From Imperialibacter roseus (lineage in GTDB: Bacteria > Bacteroidota > Bacteroidia > Cytophagales > Cyclobacteriaceae): a stretch of DNA of 64,000 nt. Location of the stretch: the NCBI RefSeq assembly GCF_032999765.1, contig NZ_CP136051.1:5102501-5166500 (forward strand), given 5' to 3'. Shown piece by piece: positions 48,795 to 58,584 of the stretch. The translations under genes and the position numbers were made by a program. The first letter of the stretch is position 1. Every line of letters begins with the position of its first letter. Under the pieces are notes generated by a model. That model had not been told where the DNA came from. It worked only from the letters and a program-made list of their open reading frames with translations, and made no database searches.

Positions 48795-51161
48795 ATGTCG
48801 AGATTTTTATTTTTTGTTGGAGTCCTCACCACTTTTATTTCATTTTCCCTGCACGCAGATGCTGAAAAACCAACAGCAACGAAGGGGACATTGGACTTGA
48901 GGGGCTGGGATTTTTTGCGGGATGGCCCAATAAAGCTGGATGGAGAATGGGGCTTTTACTGGGAAGAATTGCTTGTACCAGAAGGTGCTGAATTAGCCAA
49001 AAAACCTCCTCACTACTTTCAGTTTCCCAGGATTTGGAACAATGCGGAGGTAGACGGTATCGAACTAAGCAGAGCAGGTTACGCCACCTACTCTCTTACT
49101 GTTCTTTTGCCCAAAGACCATCCACCCTTGCTCATGTGGGTAGAAGACTTTTTCACCAGCTACCAGCTATTCATCAACGGCGAGGTGTTTTCAAAAAACG
49201 GCATTGTTGGAAAAACCAAAGAAGAATCGCAACCTCAGGCTTATCCAAAAACAAAGCCGCTGAGAGAAAAGGCAGATACACTTCACCTGGTGCTTCAAGT
49301 CTCCAATTTTGTTCATCGAAAAGGCGGAAGCTCTCAAAGCATTACCCTTGGGGAGGAAATGCAATTGGCCCGAGCCAAAGAAGTCGAGCTGGCTTACGAC
49401 TGGATTCTGGCAGGTGCCATGTTTATGGGGGGCTTTTTCTTCTTTGGTCTATACCTGTTTGGGCGGCACGACAAGCCCATGCTTTACTTTGCCCTGTTTT
49501 GCCTGGTATACGCCTACAGAAATATCGGCTCGGATATCTATGCTATCAACTCAGTATGGGAGATGCCGTTTTCGCTATTGCTAAGGCTCGAACACCTCAG
49601 TGTATTTATGGGTCTTTATTTCTTTACCCGTTACATCGTCAGCCTGTATCCCGAAGAAATATACAAGCCCATTTTTTCAGTCTTTTTTTGGGTCACTTTG
49701 GGGATCAGCTTCCTGACTGCCGTGGGGCCGATATTACTGTTTACTTCTATCCTTCCCTACTATCTCTATGTTCTTCTGCTGGCTATTTGCTACGGGATAT
49801 ACATAGTGGTGATGGCTGTCATTCACAAAAGGCCGGCAGCTGTGTATGCACTTGTGGCAAAACTGATCGTTTTTGCAATTGTGGGCTATAATGTACTGGT
49901 GTATTTTGACCTGACACCAAGAATTGTCCTGTTTAATTTCATTGCCCACATCCTCTTCTTCTTTTGTCAGGGCCTTATCCTGTCATTTCGGTTTGCGCAA
50001 AACCTTAAGGAAGCCAAAGAGCAAGCGGAAAAGGCCTCCAGAGCCCGTACTGAGTTCCTTTCGACCATGTCTCACGAAATGAGAACCCCATTGAATGCTG
50101 TGTTGGGCATGACCAACTTTTTGATCGGGGACAAGCCGAAGCAGACACAAAAGGAAAGCCTGAATACACTTAAGTTTTCAGCGGAGCGACTCATGAACCT
50201 GATCACCGAGTTGCTTGATTTTAGCAAAATAGATTCTGGCCAAATCGACTTTTCTACGGAAAAAATATCTCTTAAAGAATTCCTTCAATCGGTTTACACC
50301 TCCTTTGAAAAAACTGCTAAACAGAAGCGGCTGGACTTTCAACTTCAAATAGGCGAGGATATCCCCGACCACATTCTATGCGACAAAGCCCGGCTGTCGC
50401 AGGTGTTGGTCAACCTTTTAGACAATGCGTTTAAGTTTACCCCGTCGGGCTTTGTCCATCTTAAGGTTTCGCTGGAGGAAAAAGAAAGCGACAGCGTCAA
50501 GTTGCTATTTGAGATGATTGATAGTGGCATTGGCATAAAAGAGAGTCAGAGTGAAATGATTTTTGAAAGCTTTTCGCAGGGCAACGCTTCCACCACCCGG
50601 GAGTACGGAGGAACAGGGCTTGGCCTCAGCATCATCAGGCGGCTGCTGAGGCTCCAAGGCTCCGATATTCAGTTTGTTAGCACACCTGGCGAAGGTTCCC
50701 GCTTCTACTTCAGCCAATGGTTTGGCCTGGTGAAAACGGCAGAAAAATCCCCCGCCCCCGTGGCTCCAAAGGTGATCGACAGAAACATTGTGGAGCGCAA
50801 AAAAATATTAGTGGTGGAAGACAACAAGGTGAATGTGCTGGTCATCAAAAAATTTCTGCAAAAGTGGGGAGCCAACATAGAAATTGCTGGCAATGGCCAG
50901 ATAGCCGTTGAAAAACACGCAGCCACGCCTTTTGATATTATCCTGATGGATCTTCAGATGCCAGTTATGGATGGTTACAAGGCCACCGAAAAAATCAGGG
51001 AAACAGATGCGAAAACGCCCATTATCGCCATTACCGCCGCCATCCCCTCAGACATCCGGGATCAGATTTTTACTGTTGGCATGAACGACATTGTCACCAA
51101 GCCATTTGTGCCTGAGGACCTCCATGAGAAGCTCATCAAGTACTTATCGCTGGCGAGTTAA
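48795..51161 (+). CDS. 7TM-DISM hybrid sensor histidine kinase with receiver domain
   Basis: The signal peptide covers residues 1-24. A DISMED2-like extracellular domain (about 35-185, with PIKLDGEWGFYWEEL) comes next, then seven membrane helices (about 200-395), HisKA with phospho-acceptor His427 in STMSHEMRTPLN, HATPase_c with DNAFKFTPSGFV and the GTGLGLSI box, and a receiver domain with Asp719 in IILMDLQMPVMDG. Soluble carbohydrate-like ligands are typical for DISM sensors. There is no cognate response-regulator gene beside it. A long nested inverted repeat follows. Confidence 0.92.
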   Translation: MSRFLFFVGVLTTFISFSLHADAEKPTATKGTLDLRGWDFLRDGPIKLDGEWGFYWEELLVPEGAELAKKPPHYFQFPRIWNNAEVDGIELSRAGYATYSLTVLLPKDHPPLLMWVEDFFTSYQLFINGEVFSKNGIVGKTKEESQPQAYPKTKPLREKADTLHLVLQVSNFVHRKGGSSQSITLGEEMQLARAKEVELAYDWILAGAMFMGGFFFFGLYLFGRHDKPMLYFALFCLVYAYRNIGSDIYAINSVWEMPFSLLLRLEHLSVFMGLYFFTRYIVSLYPEEIYKPIFSVFFWVTLGISFLTAVGPILLFTSILPYYLYVLLLAICYGIYIVVMAVIHKRPAAVYALVAKLIVFAIVGYNVLVYFDLTPRIVLFNFIAHILFFFCQGLILSFRFAQNLKEAKEQAEKASRARTEFLSTMSHEMRTPLNAVLGMTNFLIGDKPKQTQKESLNTLKFSAERLMNLITELLDFSKIDSGQIDFSTEKISLKEFLQSVYTSFEKTAKQKRLDFQLQIGEDIPDHILCDKARLSQVLVNLLDNAFKFTPSGFVHLKVSLEEKESDSVKLLFEMIDSGIGIKESQSEMIFESFSQGNASTTREYGGTGLGLSIIRRLLRLQGSDIQFVSTPGEGSRFYFSQWFGLVKTAEKSPAPVAPKVIDRNIVERKKILVVEDNKVNVLVIKKFLQKWGANIEIAGNGQIAVEKHAATPFDIILMDLQMPVMDGYKATEKIRETDAKTPIIAITAAIPSDIRDQIFTVGMNDIVTKPFVPEDLHEKLIKYLSLAS

Positions 51162-51167
51162 ATATCA

Positions 51168-51296
51168 TTAAGTTAAGAGGTTCGCTCTCCCAATTCTATT
51201 TTTACCCCTGACCCTAAAGGGCGACGAACGATCATTAGTATGCCCTTTAGGGGTGCCCGGCTTAGGGAACAAAAGGGTAAAATACTCTTAACTTAA
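51168..51296. repeat. 129-bp nested inverted repeat (MITE-like or structured RNA)
   Basis: The outer arms TTAAGTTAAGAG (51168-51179) and CTCTTAACTTAA (51285-51296) are perfect. Inside them TATTTTTACCC (51197-51207) pairs with GGGTAAAATA (51275-51284) with one bulge, and CCCTAAAGGGC (51212-51222) pairs perfectly with GCCCTTTAGGG (51242-51252). It lies between the stop of the hybrid kinase and the stop of hemE. Confidence 0.75.
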
Positions 51297-51312
51297 CGAC
51301 ACAGCTGGCAAG

Positions 51313-52344
51313 CTAGCCGTGCCTGTACTCCTTCACTGTTTCAATAAAACACTTCACCTTCTCAGGGTCGGTATCGGGATAAACGCCGTGACCCAGGTTG
51401 GCGATATGACGCTGAGGCCCAAAGGCCTTTAACATGCCTTTTGTAGCCTTCTCTATCTCTGCAAAGCTCCCGTAGAGGGCACAGGGGTCGAGGTTGCCTT
51501 GCAGTGTTTTGCTGGCTCCCACTTTTGCCCTCGACTCGGCCACGTCCATGTTCCAGTCGAGGCCGACGGTAGCGCAAGGCAGTTGACCAGTCTCTTCAAG
51601 CGCAAAAAAGGCTCCCTTGGCAAAAACTGTGACCGGCACCTCCGGAATAGCCTCGCATATTTTCCTGATATAGGCGAGGGAGAATTCTCTGTAATGCTGA
51701 GGCGGCAATACGCCTGCCCATGAGTCGAAAATCTGCAACATGTGGGCACCAGCTTTTACCTGCGCCTTCATGTAGCTGATGGTGCTTTGTGTGATTTTTT
51801 CCAACGCCTTGTGCGCCAGGGCCGGTTCGGTGTACAAAAAGCCCCTGGCTTTTGAGAACGTTTTGCTGCCAGACCCTTCCACCATATAAGAAAAAAGTGT
51901 CCATGGGGCTCCGGCGAACCCTATCAGGGGTACTCTGCCTGCCAGCTCTTTATTGGTAAGCTTGATGGCCTCTATCACATAGCCCAAATCGGTTTCTCCG
52001 TCGGCGATGCGCAATTCGTCTATATCTTTCTCAGTCTTTATTGTTTTGGGAAATGTTGGCCCTCTCTTCTCCACCATTTCGTAAGGGCAGCCCATGGCCT
52101 CGGGTATCACCAAAATGTCGGAAAAGATAATGGCAGCGTCTACTCCCAGAATGTCTACCGGTTGCACTGTCACTTCTGCAGCAAACTGCGGTGTTTTTAC
52201 CAATTCAATGAATCCGTTCAGGCTGTTTCGCACGGCACGGTATTCAGGCAAAATTCTTCCTGCCTGTCGCATCATCCATACCGGGGTTCTCTCCGTTTTC
52301 TCTCCTCTGGCAGCCCGGAGGATCAGGTCGTTCTTCAATTGCAT
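51313..52344 (-). CDS. hemE: Uroporphyrinogen decarboxylase
   Basis: It decarboxylates the four acetate chains of uroporphyrinogen III to give coproporphyrinogen III in heme synthesis. The family motifs are [19 protein letters not shown] near the N-terminus, [15 protein letters not shown], and the C-terminal [16 protein letters not shown]. At 343 residues it is complete. A CAAAGTTA (minus-strand TAACTTTG) lies only about 5 bp before the start codon, so the transcript may be almost leaderless. Confidence 0.96.
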   Translation of the reverse strand: MQLKNDLILRAARGEKTERTPVWMMRQAGRILPEYRAVRNSLNGFIELVKTPQFAAEVTVQPVDILGVDAAIIFSDILVIPEAMGCPYEMVEKRGPTFPKTIKTEKDIDELRIADGETDLGYVIEAIKLTNKELAGRVPLIGFAGAPWTLFSYMVEGSGSKTFSKARGFLYTEPALAHKALEKITQSTISYMKAQVKAGAHMLQIFDSWAGVLPPQHYREFSLAYIRKICEAIPEVPVTVFAKGAFFALEETGQLPCATVGLDWNMDVAESRAKVGASKTLQGNLDPCALYGSFAEIEKATKGMLKAFGPQRHIANLGHGVYPDTDPEKVKCFIETVKEYRHG

Positions 52345-52439
52345 GCGGCAAAGTTAGTCAGGCTTTGCATATTTCCATTCAGATTTTATCAAGACAAATA
52401 GACACCTGGGGGCAAAACGTTTCCGGGTTCCTTTTTCGT

Positions 52440-52447
52440 TATCTTTG
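52440..52447 (+). promoter_or_regulatory. TATCTTTG promoter element of the serine dehydratase gene
   Basis: It matches the TAnnTTTG form and lies 21 bp before the ATG at 52469. A -33 TTG at the correct distance is not seen. Confidence 0.45.
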
Positions 52448-52468
52448 TTGAACAACAAATGACCCATT

Positions 52469-53374
52469 ATGAGTATCTTATTTGAAAGCTTCGTCAGCTG
52501 GAAGCAGGATTGCCAGGACAGAAGCATAAAGCTCTATGAGCCTGTCATCGAATACGAAATCCAGCAAAAGAATAAAACGGAAGAGGAAATATGGGATGGC
52601 CTGCAAAAAGCCTATGAGGTAATGAAGGAGGCCGTTCAAACCGGGCTCACTGAGAATATGACCTCCCGCTCAGGGATGATCAACAACGGAGCAAAAAAAG
52701 TATACAATAACCCCATCACTGTCCTGTCGAAGGAATTTCAAGTGCTGATTTCACGGGCCCTGGCCGCCAAAGAGGTCAATTCTTGTATGGGCCGGGTAGT
52801 AGCAGCACCTACCGCCGGGGCTTCTGGCATCCTGCCCGGAACGCTTGTCACTCTACAGGAGCTTCACCAGCTCGATGATCGGAAAATTTTAGAAGGCCTG
52901 TTAGTCGGGGCAGGCATTGCCTTGATCATGGAGCAGAAGGCCTCCATTTCCGGCGCAGTAGGTGGGTGCCAGGCGGAGACAGGCAGTGCCGGGGCCATGG
53001 CCGCCGGGGCGATCGTTTATTGCCTTGGAGGCAGCATTGACCAGGTTTTCAACGCTGTGGCCATCACTGTTCAGTGCATGCTCGGCCTTGTGTGCGACCC
53101 CGTGGCCGGGCTGGTAGAAGTGCCCTGCGTAGTGCGCAATGCCAGCGCAGCTGCTATTGCCAACTCCTCGGCCCAAATCGCTATTTCCGACGTAAGCAGC
53201 GTTATTCCTGTGGACGAGTGTGTAGAGGCCATGGGTGAAATAGGCCAGGCGATGGAAAGCCGTTATAAGGAAACAGCTGAAGGTGGGCTTGCTACCACAC
53301 CTACCGGACGATCAATAGCCAAAAAGGTTCTCATCCATGATATTGAAATCCTGGATGATGATACTGACAATTGA
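52469..53374 (+). CDS. sdaAA: L-serine dehydratase, iron-sulfur type, alpha subunit
   Basis: It deaminates serine to pyruvate using a [4Fe-4S] cluster. The family segments are MTSRSGMINNGAKKVYN, MGRVVAAPTAGASGILPGTL and GGCQAETGSAGAMAAGA, and the cysteines lie in GGC, VCDPVAGLVEVPCVVR and CMLG. The length of 301 is typical for the separate alpha chain; a beta chain is not nearby and may be fused or encoded elsewhere. Its stop is only 2 bp from the stop of the convergent MFS gene. Confidence 0.93.
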   Translation: MSILFESFVSWKQDCQDRSIKLYEPVIEYEIQQKNKTEEEIWDGLQKAYEVMKEAVQTGLTENMTSRSGMINNGAKKVYNNPITVLSKEFQVLISRALAAKEVNSCMGRVVAAPTAGASGILPGTLVTLQELHQLDDRKILEGLLVGAGIALIMEQKASISGAVGGCQAETGSAGAMAAGAIVYCLGGSIDQVFNAVAITVQCMLGLVCDPVAGLVEVPCVVRNASAAAIANSSAQIAISDVSSVIPVDECVEAMGEIGQAMESRYKETAEGGLATTPTGRSIAKKVLIHDIEILDDDTDN

Positions 53375-53376
53375 GA

Positions 53377-54591
53377 TCAGGAATTTCTTTTGTTGAACGA
53401 CGGGATTGCCAAAAAAACTGCCACGACCGTGATAAGGGCAGCAGCCAGAAAGGCTGCGCCAGGGAAATAAACGATGGGATTTTCTCCAGTGAAATAGGCA
53501 AAGAGATTTGTCATCAGGGGCGGCCCAATGATAGACGTCACACTGGTCATGCTGGTCAACGCCCCCTGCAGCTCCCCTTGCTCGTTGGACGGCACCTGCC
53601 CGGAGATGAGGCTTTGCAGCGAAGGCCCTGCGAACCCGCCTAAAGCAAACGGCACCATGAAAGCAAACATCATCCAGCCTTGTGTGGCAAAAGCAAACAA
53701 GATAAAGCCCAGTATATAAAAAAACATGCCAACAAAAACAGCATTCCACTGGCCAATTTTAGGCACCACAATGCGGATAAGCCCTCCCTGGACTATAGCG
53801 ACAGTTAAGCCGACAAAGCCGAGCGAATAGCCTACCCAGGCCTCATTCCAGCCAAACTTCAGCATAGTGAAGTAAGCCCAGGTGCTTTGGTTCACATGGC
53901 CCCCCAGGTAAATGAAAAAGAAAGCGCCCACCAGGCCTAGTACCTTAGGGTATTTTTGCAAGGCTTTGAGCGACCCCAGCGGATTGGCCCGACGGATACT
54001 GAAAGCCCGCCTTTTATCGGCTGGCAACGACTCAGGAAGCACGAAGTAGCCATACAACCAGTTGAGCAACGCCAATGCGGCAGCGGCAAAGAAGGGCACC
54101 CTTGAGCCATACTGACCTAGTAAGCCGCCAATCACGGGGCCAATAATAAAGCCAAGGCCGAATGCAGCCCCTATGATTCCGAAGTTCTGTGCTCTTTTTT
54201 CCGGCGTGCTTATGTCGGCGATGTAGGCCGATGCCGTTGTGAAGCTGGCGCCGGTTACTCCCGCCAGCAGGCGACCAACAAATAGCCACCAAATATTGGG
54301 TGCAAAAGCCAGCAACAAGTAGTCGAGCCCAAAGCCAAACAGGGAGGCCAGCAACACCGGGCGGCGGCCAAACCGGTCGCTCAGCCCGCCCAGCACCGGA
54401 GCAAACAAAAACTGCATGCCGGCATAAGCAAACAACAACCAGCCGCCATACTGCGCTGCCTGACTGAGGTCGCCGTTAATAAGCTCTTTGATAAGGCTCG
54501 GCAGCACTGGTATAATGATACCCAGCCCGGTAACGTCTATAAGAAGTGTGATGAAAATGAAGCCGAGGGCGGCCGGGCGTTTTTCAGACAT
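53377..54591 (-). CDS. MFS transporter of the TetA / multidrug group
   Basis: A 12-helix drug:H+ antiporter-type protein. Motif [15 protein letters not shown], lies in loop 2-3, and a motif C-like glycine-rich segment [16 protein letters not shown] is in helix 5. ATG 54591 ([20 protein letters not shown]) is used because the farther start at 54666 adds a non-hydrophobic, basic leader unusual for the family. The substrate is unknown. Confidence 0.87.
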   Translation of the reverse strand: MSEKRPAALGFIFITLLIDVTGLGIIIPVLPSLIKELINGDLSQAAQYGGWLLFAYAGMQFLFAPVLGGLSDRFGRRPVLLASLFGFGLDYLLLAFAPNIWWLFVGRLLAGVTGASFTTASAYIADISTPEKRAQNFGIIGAAFGLGFIIGPVIGGLLGQYGSRVPFFAAAALALLNWLYGYFVLPESLPADKRRAFSIRRANPLGSLKALQKYPKVLGLVGAFFFIYLGGHVNQSTWAYFTMLKFGWNEAWVGYSLGFVGLTVAIVQGGLIRIVVPKIGQWNAVFVGMFFYILGFILFAFATQGWMMFAFMVPFALGGFAGPSLQSLISGQVPSNEQGELQGALTSMTSVTSIIGPPLMTNLFAYFTGENPIVYFPGAAFLAAALITVVAVFLAIPSFNKRNS

Positions 54592-54723
54592 GAGGAGAAA
54601 ATTACAAGGCCGAAAGGTACGAAATAAGCGGATAGTCCAAACCGCTTTTGTTGACGCATTATACAAAAGATAGGCAAGGTTCTTTGGCCTCTAAATAGTA
54701 TTTTAGGGGAAATATTGATACTA

Positions 54724-55476
54724 ATGGATCAAAGGTTCTATATCCTTCTTTTCATTATTTTTCTCCGCTATGCCCTGATCGCTGGACTTGCCTTTTTCAT
54801 TTTTTACAGGATCCTTAAGAGTAAATGGGCGAAAAGAAAAATTCAGCAGGTCTTTCCAAAAAAAAATGACTACCTGCGTGAGATAGGCTATAGTCTGCTA
54901 ACAGTCTTTATTTTCTGGATCGTGGCACTCAGCACATTCACTCCATTTATCAAGCCCTACACCAAACAATACACCGAAATTGCGGACTATGGCTGGGGGT
55001 ATTTTGCCTTCAGCATCGTGCTGATGCTCCTCATTCACGATGCCTATTTTTACCTGATTCATCGGGTAATGCACCACCCTAAGCTATTCAATGCTTTGCA
55101 CAAGGTTCATCACCTTTCGACCAATCCCTCGCCATGGGCTGCGCTAGCGTTCCAGCCAGCAGAAGCAGTTATAGAAGCATGCGTTATATATGTCATTGTT
55201 TTCTCCATTCCAACACACAGGTCAGCCGTCTTGATTTGGCTGGCACTGATGATGCTCTATAACGTTTACGGGCATCTTGGCTATGAACTCTACCCAAAAA
55301 ACTTCCAACGAACGTGGCTGGGCAAGTGGTTCAACACGTCAGTGAACCACAATCAACACCACAAATACTTTAAAGGTAACTATGGCCTGTATTTCCTGTG
55401 GTGGGACAGGCTTTTCGGCACCCTTCGCAAAGACTATGATGAAGAATTTGATCGGGTAAAATCTTTGGCCAAATAG
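54724..55476 (+). CDS. Sterol desaturase / fatty acid hydroxylase family membrane protein
   Basis: An integral di-iron enzyme. Its histidine clusters are HDAYFYLIHRVMHH, LHKVHHL and NHNQHHKYF, the eight-His pattern of the family. Four membrane helices are predicted by hydrophobicity. The ATG at 54724 is preferred to a TTG at 54715. The substrate could be a lipid or carotenoid; neighbours give no clue. Confidence 0.87.
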   Translation: MDQRFYILLFIIFLRYALIAGLAFFIFYRILKSKWAKRKIQQVFPKKNDYLREIGYSLLTVFIFWIVALSTFTPFIKPYTKQYTEIADYGWGYFAFSIVLMLLIHDAYFYLIHRVMHHPKLFNALHKVHHLSTNPSPWAALAFQPAEAVIEACVIYVIVFSIPTHRSAVLIWLALMMLYNVYGHLGYELYPKNFQRTWLGKWFNTSVNHNQHHKYFKGNYGLYFLWWDRLFGTLRKDYDEEFDRVKSLAK

Positions 55477-55655
55477 ATTTCCAATGGAACATTTCTATGA
55501 CGGAAAGTAGAGGAATACCAGTGTTACCTTATTTTTTGCTAAATTTGACCATATTGGATTGCTATCCGCCCCTGGAACTTCGTTGGCACAGTTAAATAAC
55601 TCCCTGATTTAAAAATATTTAAGGGCCAACTTCATTAGCGAATTTATCTTTTACA

Positions 55656-55663
55656 TACTTTTG
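55656..55663 (+). promoter_or_regulatory. TACTTTTG promoter element of the coiled-coil lipoprotein gene
   Basis: It matches TAnnTTTG, 32 bp before the preferred ATG at 55695. Confidence 0.5.
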
Positions 55664-55694
55664 CCTCGCAATTTTAAAAATGCACCAAACTATT

Positions 55695-56447
55695 ATGAAA
55701 AATCAATTGGCAGTGTTGGTTATTGTTACCTCACTCATGGCTTCTTGTGGCCTTAAACAGGAAAATGAAACACTTGTGGCAAAGATTGACTCCCTTAATA
55801 CGGAGCTTGCTTTCCAGCGTCAAATGTCGGCGGTTCTTGAAAACGTCGGCGTGTTACTCGATTCGATCGATCAAAACAGGAATGCGCTTAAGGTGAACAT
55901 GGAAATGGGCACTACTTACGATGACTTCAACACTCGTTTGAGTGAATTGAATCAGTACGTAAAGGACTCTGAAAAGAAAATCGACGAAATGGAGAAGAGC
56001 CTTGCTAAGTCAAATTCTTCAAACAAAACATACGCAAACTCTATCGCAAGGTTGAAGAAGCAGTTGGAAGACAAAACGGCTCAAATAGCTCAGTTGGAAG
56101 CAACAGTTGCTGAATACAAAGAGAAGAATGAGCAGTTGGGCACTTTGGTTGAGCTTCAAAACACTGAGTTGGAAGACAAAGCGCTGCAAATTGAAGCTAA
56201 GCGTCAGGAGTTGACCATGCTGGAAACCAGAATCACTGAACTGCTCACTCAGTCTAAAGTCTCACAGGCCGACTCTTACTTTATGAGAGCTCAGGCAGCG
56301 GAAGAGGCAGCCCGTCGTACGCAGCTTGCTCCCAAGAAAAAGAAGGAGTCTTACAAAGAGGCGCTCGACTTATACCAGAAAGCGTTCGACCTTGGCCGTG
56401 AAGACGCCAAGCCAAAAATTGAAGAAATAAGCAAAAGACTTAAGTAA
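55695..56447 (+). CDS. Coiled-coil lipoprotein of unknown function
   Basis: The ATG at 55695 is chosen for its lipoprotein signal (lipobox LMASC; ATG 55680 would add five residues). Residues about 25-190 are nearly continuous heptads (DSLNTELAFQRQMS, KKQLEDKTAQIAQLEATVAE), and the C-terminal 60 residues look like one or two TPR-like helix pairs (SYKEALDLYQKAFDLGR). It is probably envelope-associated. The gene is bounded by a TACTTTTG promoter and a strong terminator. Confidence 0.75.
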   Translation: MKNQLAVLVIVTSLMASCGLKQENETLVAKIDSLNTELAFQRQMSAVLENVGVLLDSIDQNRNALKVNMEMGTTYDDFNTRLSELNQYVKDSEKKIDEMEKSLAKSNSSNKTYANSIARLKKQLEDKTAQIAQLEATVAEYKEKNEQLGTLVELQNTELEDKALQIEAKRQELTMLETRITELLTQSKVSQADSYFMRAQAAEEAARRTQLAPKKKKESYKEALDLYQKAFDLGREDAKPKIEEISKRLK

Positions 56448-56453
56448 TTATTA

Positions 56454-56487
56454 AGAGGCCTTCAAATTTGAAGGCCTCTCTTTTTTT
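56454..56487 (+). terminator. Rho-independent terminator of the coiled-coil lipoprotein gene
   Basis: A perfect 26-bp palindrome (56454-56479, core AGGCCTTCAAATTTGAAGGC) is followed directly by T residues to 56487, 7 bp after the stop codon. Confidence 0.9.
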
Positions 56488-56494
56488 GTCTCCC

Positions 56495-57079
56495 CTATCC
56501 CGCCTTTTTCGTTGCTACAACTATCCCTGTTGACCAAGCCTGCTTTGTCAGTAGCAAGCTTTCATTTTTTTCCAGCTCTTCCACCAGTCGAAGCGCTTTC
56601 TCATGATGACCTTCAGGCCAGTTAGGCTGAGGCAGCATGTCGTCGATGATATAGAGCCCTCCTGGTTTGAGCATCGCCAACACGTCCTCCAGCATTAAAT
56701 ACTTCCCATGCCACGTATCAGCAAAGATGTAGTCGAATCGCAGGCTACTGTTGGCTAACAACCACTCCTCGCCATCGGCGCACACAAGCTGTAGCCGGGG
56801 ATCATGATCCAAAAAATCGGCAGCGATACCCAGAAATGTCTCGTTATTGTCGACCGAAATCAGGGACGACTTTTGATCCATGCCGCTCAATATCCACGAG
56901 GTGGAAAGCCCTGTGCCAGTACCCAGCTCCAAAAAGCTGCCCTGCGGTTTTGAGGCGGCAAGAGTTCGCAGCAGGGAACCTGTCAAAGGGTCAGAGGCCA
57001 TTGTGAAGCCAGCTTTCTCAGTGGCCACAGCAATTCCACGATACGCAGGTGGTATCGCTTGTTTGATCTCGTCGGTCAT
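56495..57079 (-). CDS. SAM-dependent O-methyltransferase-like protein
   Basis: A class I methyltransferase of the O-methyltransferase group: FLELGTGTGLSTSWIL (motif I), SLISVDNNE (acidic loop), and IFADTWHGKYLML with LKPGGLYIIDDML. At 194 residues it is close to COMT-like proteins. The substrate is unknown. The gene's start faces leuA across 111 bp. Confidence 0.82.
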   Translation of the reverse strand: MTDEIKQAIPPAYRGIAVATEKAGFTMASDPLTGSLLRTLAASKPQGSFLELGTGTGLSTSWILSGMDQKSSLISVDNNETFLGIAADFLDHDPRLQLVCADGEEWLLANSSLRFDYIFADTWHGKYLMLEDVLAMLKPGGLYIIDDMLPQPNWPEGHHEKALRLVEELEKNESLLLTKQAWSTGIVVATKKAG

Positions 57080-57190
57080 AGGGGTAACGTTTACAGAAGT
57101 CTCCTGTATTAAAAATTTGTTCGTATTGACTTAAGAATTCTGAAGTGTTCGGGAAATCAACATCCGATGCTTCAAAGGCTCCCCCCTGGT

Positions 57191-58390
57191 TTATAGCACG
57201 TCCTTGCCTTTTCCAGTTTTGGTGCTCAACAAAGCTTCCACCTCATCAATCTTCACCAATTCAAACAAATCCTCATCTTCGATTTGCTTTTTGCGGTCGG
57301 CCATTTCAAGGAAGTGCATGTAAATCACTTCCATTTCGTCTTTGTCGAACTTGTACCCAAGCACCTGAAGCCGGTGCGTAAGCGCAGCCCTGCCACTGCG
57401 GGCAGTAAGAAGGATCAATGACGAAGGAACACCAACATCCTCCGGATCGATGATTTCGTAGTTCTCTCTGTGCTTGAGGAAGCCGTCCTGGTGAATACCC
57501 GATGAGTGCGAAAAAGCATTTTTGCCCACAATCGCCTTATTGGGCTGCACCGGCATATTCATCATGTGCGACACCATTTTGCTCATCGCATAAATGCCTT
57601 TGGTGTTGATGTTGGTTTCCAGGTTCAGGTATGGGTGCGACTTCAATGTCATCACCACCTCTTCCAAAGAAGTGTTGCCAGCTCTTTCTCCAATACCGTT
57701 GATAGTGACTTCCACCTGGCGAGCACCGTTGGCCAAACCAGAAATTGAGTTGGCAGTCGCCATACCAAGGTCGTTGTGACAATGCACCGAAATAATGGCC
57801 TTGTCGATATTCGGAACGTTGTCGTACAGGTACTTGATGCGCTCCCCAAACTGCCATGGCAATGTGTATCCGGTTGTGTCAGGGATATTAACCACCGTGG
57901 CACCCGCAGCGATCACGCCTTCTACCATCAATGCAAGGAACTCAAGGTCGGCACGGCCGGCATCTTCACAGAAAAATTCTACGTCGTCGACAAAGCGGCG
58001 AGCGTATTTTACAGCAGAAATGCCCTGCTCAAGCACCTTCTCACGGGTCGACTTAAGCTTATGTTGAATGTGGATATCGGAAGATCCGATGCCAGTATGG
58101 ATTCTCTTTCTTTTGGCTAAATGGAGGGCTTGAGCTGCACAATCAATGTCAACCACTTTGGCCCTGGTAAGCGCACAAACCACCGGCTCAGTCACATTCC
58201 TGGAGATTTCTACTACAGAGTTAAAATCTCCAGGGCTTGACACTGGAAAACCAGCCTCAATTACGTCAACGCCGAGGGCCTCGAGTTGCTTGGCAACAAT
58301 TACTTTTTCTTCAGTATTCAATTGACAGCCGGGAACCTGTTCGCCGTCTCTAAGGGTAGTGTCGAAAATGTAGACTCGATCTTTGCTCAT
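57191..58390 (-). CDS. leuA: 2-isopropylmalate synthase, short form without the regulatory domain
   Basis: It condenses acetyl-CoA with 2-oxoisovalerate, the first step of leucine synthesis. The catalytic motifs are [32 protein letters not shown] and [14 protein letters not shown], and the metal-binding [15 protein letters not shown] is intact. At 399 residues it ends after the catalytic and accessory part and lacks the about 110-residue LeuA dimer regulatory domain. Feedback by leucine may therefore be lost or performed elsewhere. A close alternative is a citramalate-type or homocitrate-type synthase of the same fold. Confidence 0.85.
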   Translation of the reverse strand: MSKDRVYIFDTTLRDGEQVPGCQLNTEEKVIVAKQLEALGVDVIEAGFPVSSPGDFNSVVEISRNVTEPVVCALTRAKVVDIDCAAQALHLAKRKRIHTGIGSSDIHIQHKLKSTREKVLEQGISAVKYARRFVDDVEFFCEDAGRADLEFLALMVEGVIAAGATVVNIPDTTGYTLPWQFGERIKYLYDNVPNIDKAIISVHCHNDLGMATANSISGLANGARQVEVTINGIGERAGNTSLEEVVMTLKSHPYLNLETNINTKGIYAMSKMVSHMMNMPVQPNKAIVGKNAFSHSSGIHQDGFLKHRENYEIIDPEDVGVPSSLILLTARSGRAALTHRLQVLGYKFDKDEMEVIYMHFLEMADRKKQIEDEDLFELVKIDEVEALLSTKTGKGKDVL

Positions 58391-58584
58391 ACTAAGGTGT
58401 GTATTTTCTTAACAAGAATCCCATTTCTGGTATTCGATAATTGATTCTATGTAACAAATCTACTGTAACTGAAGGTCTGCCAAAGCCTAAAATTCAAAAT
58501 CACTACGACAGCCAAAGGCATCTATTTGATAACAAAAAGGCTCAAATTGCAAATTAACGGCTATATTGCCATGCAGACAATACA

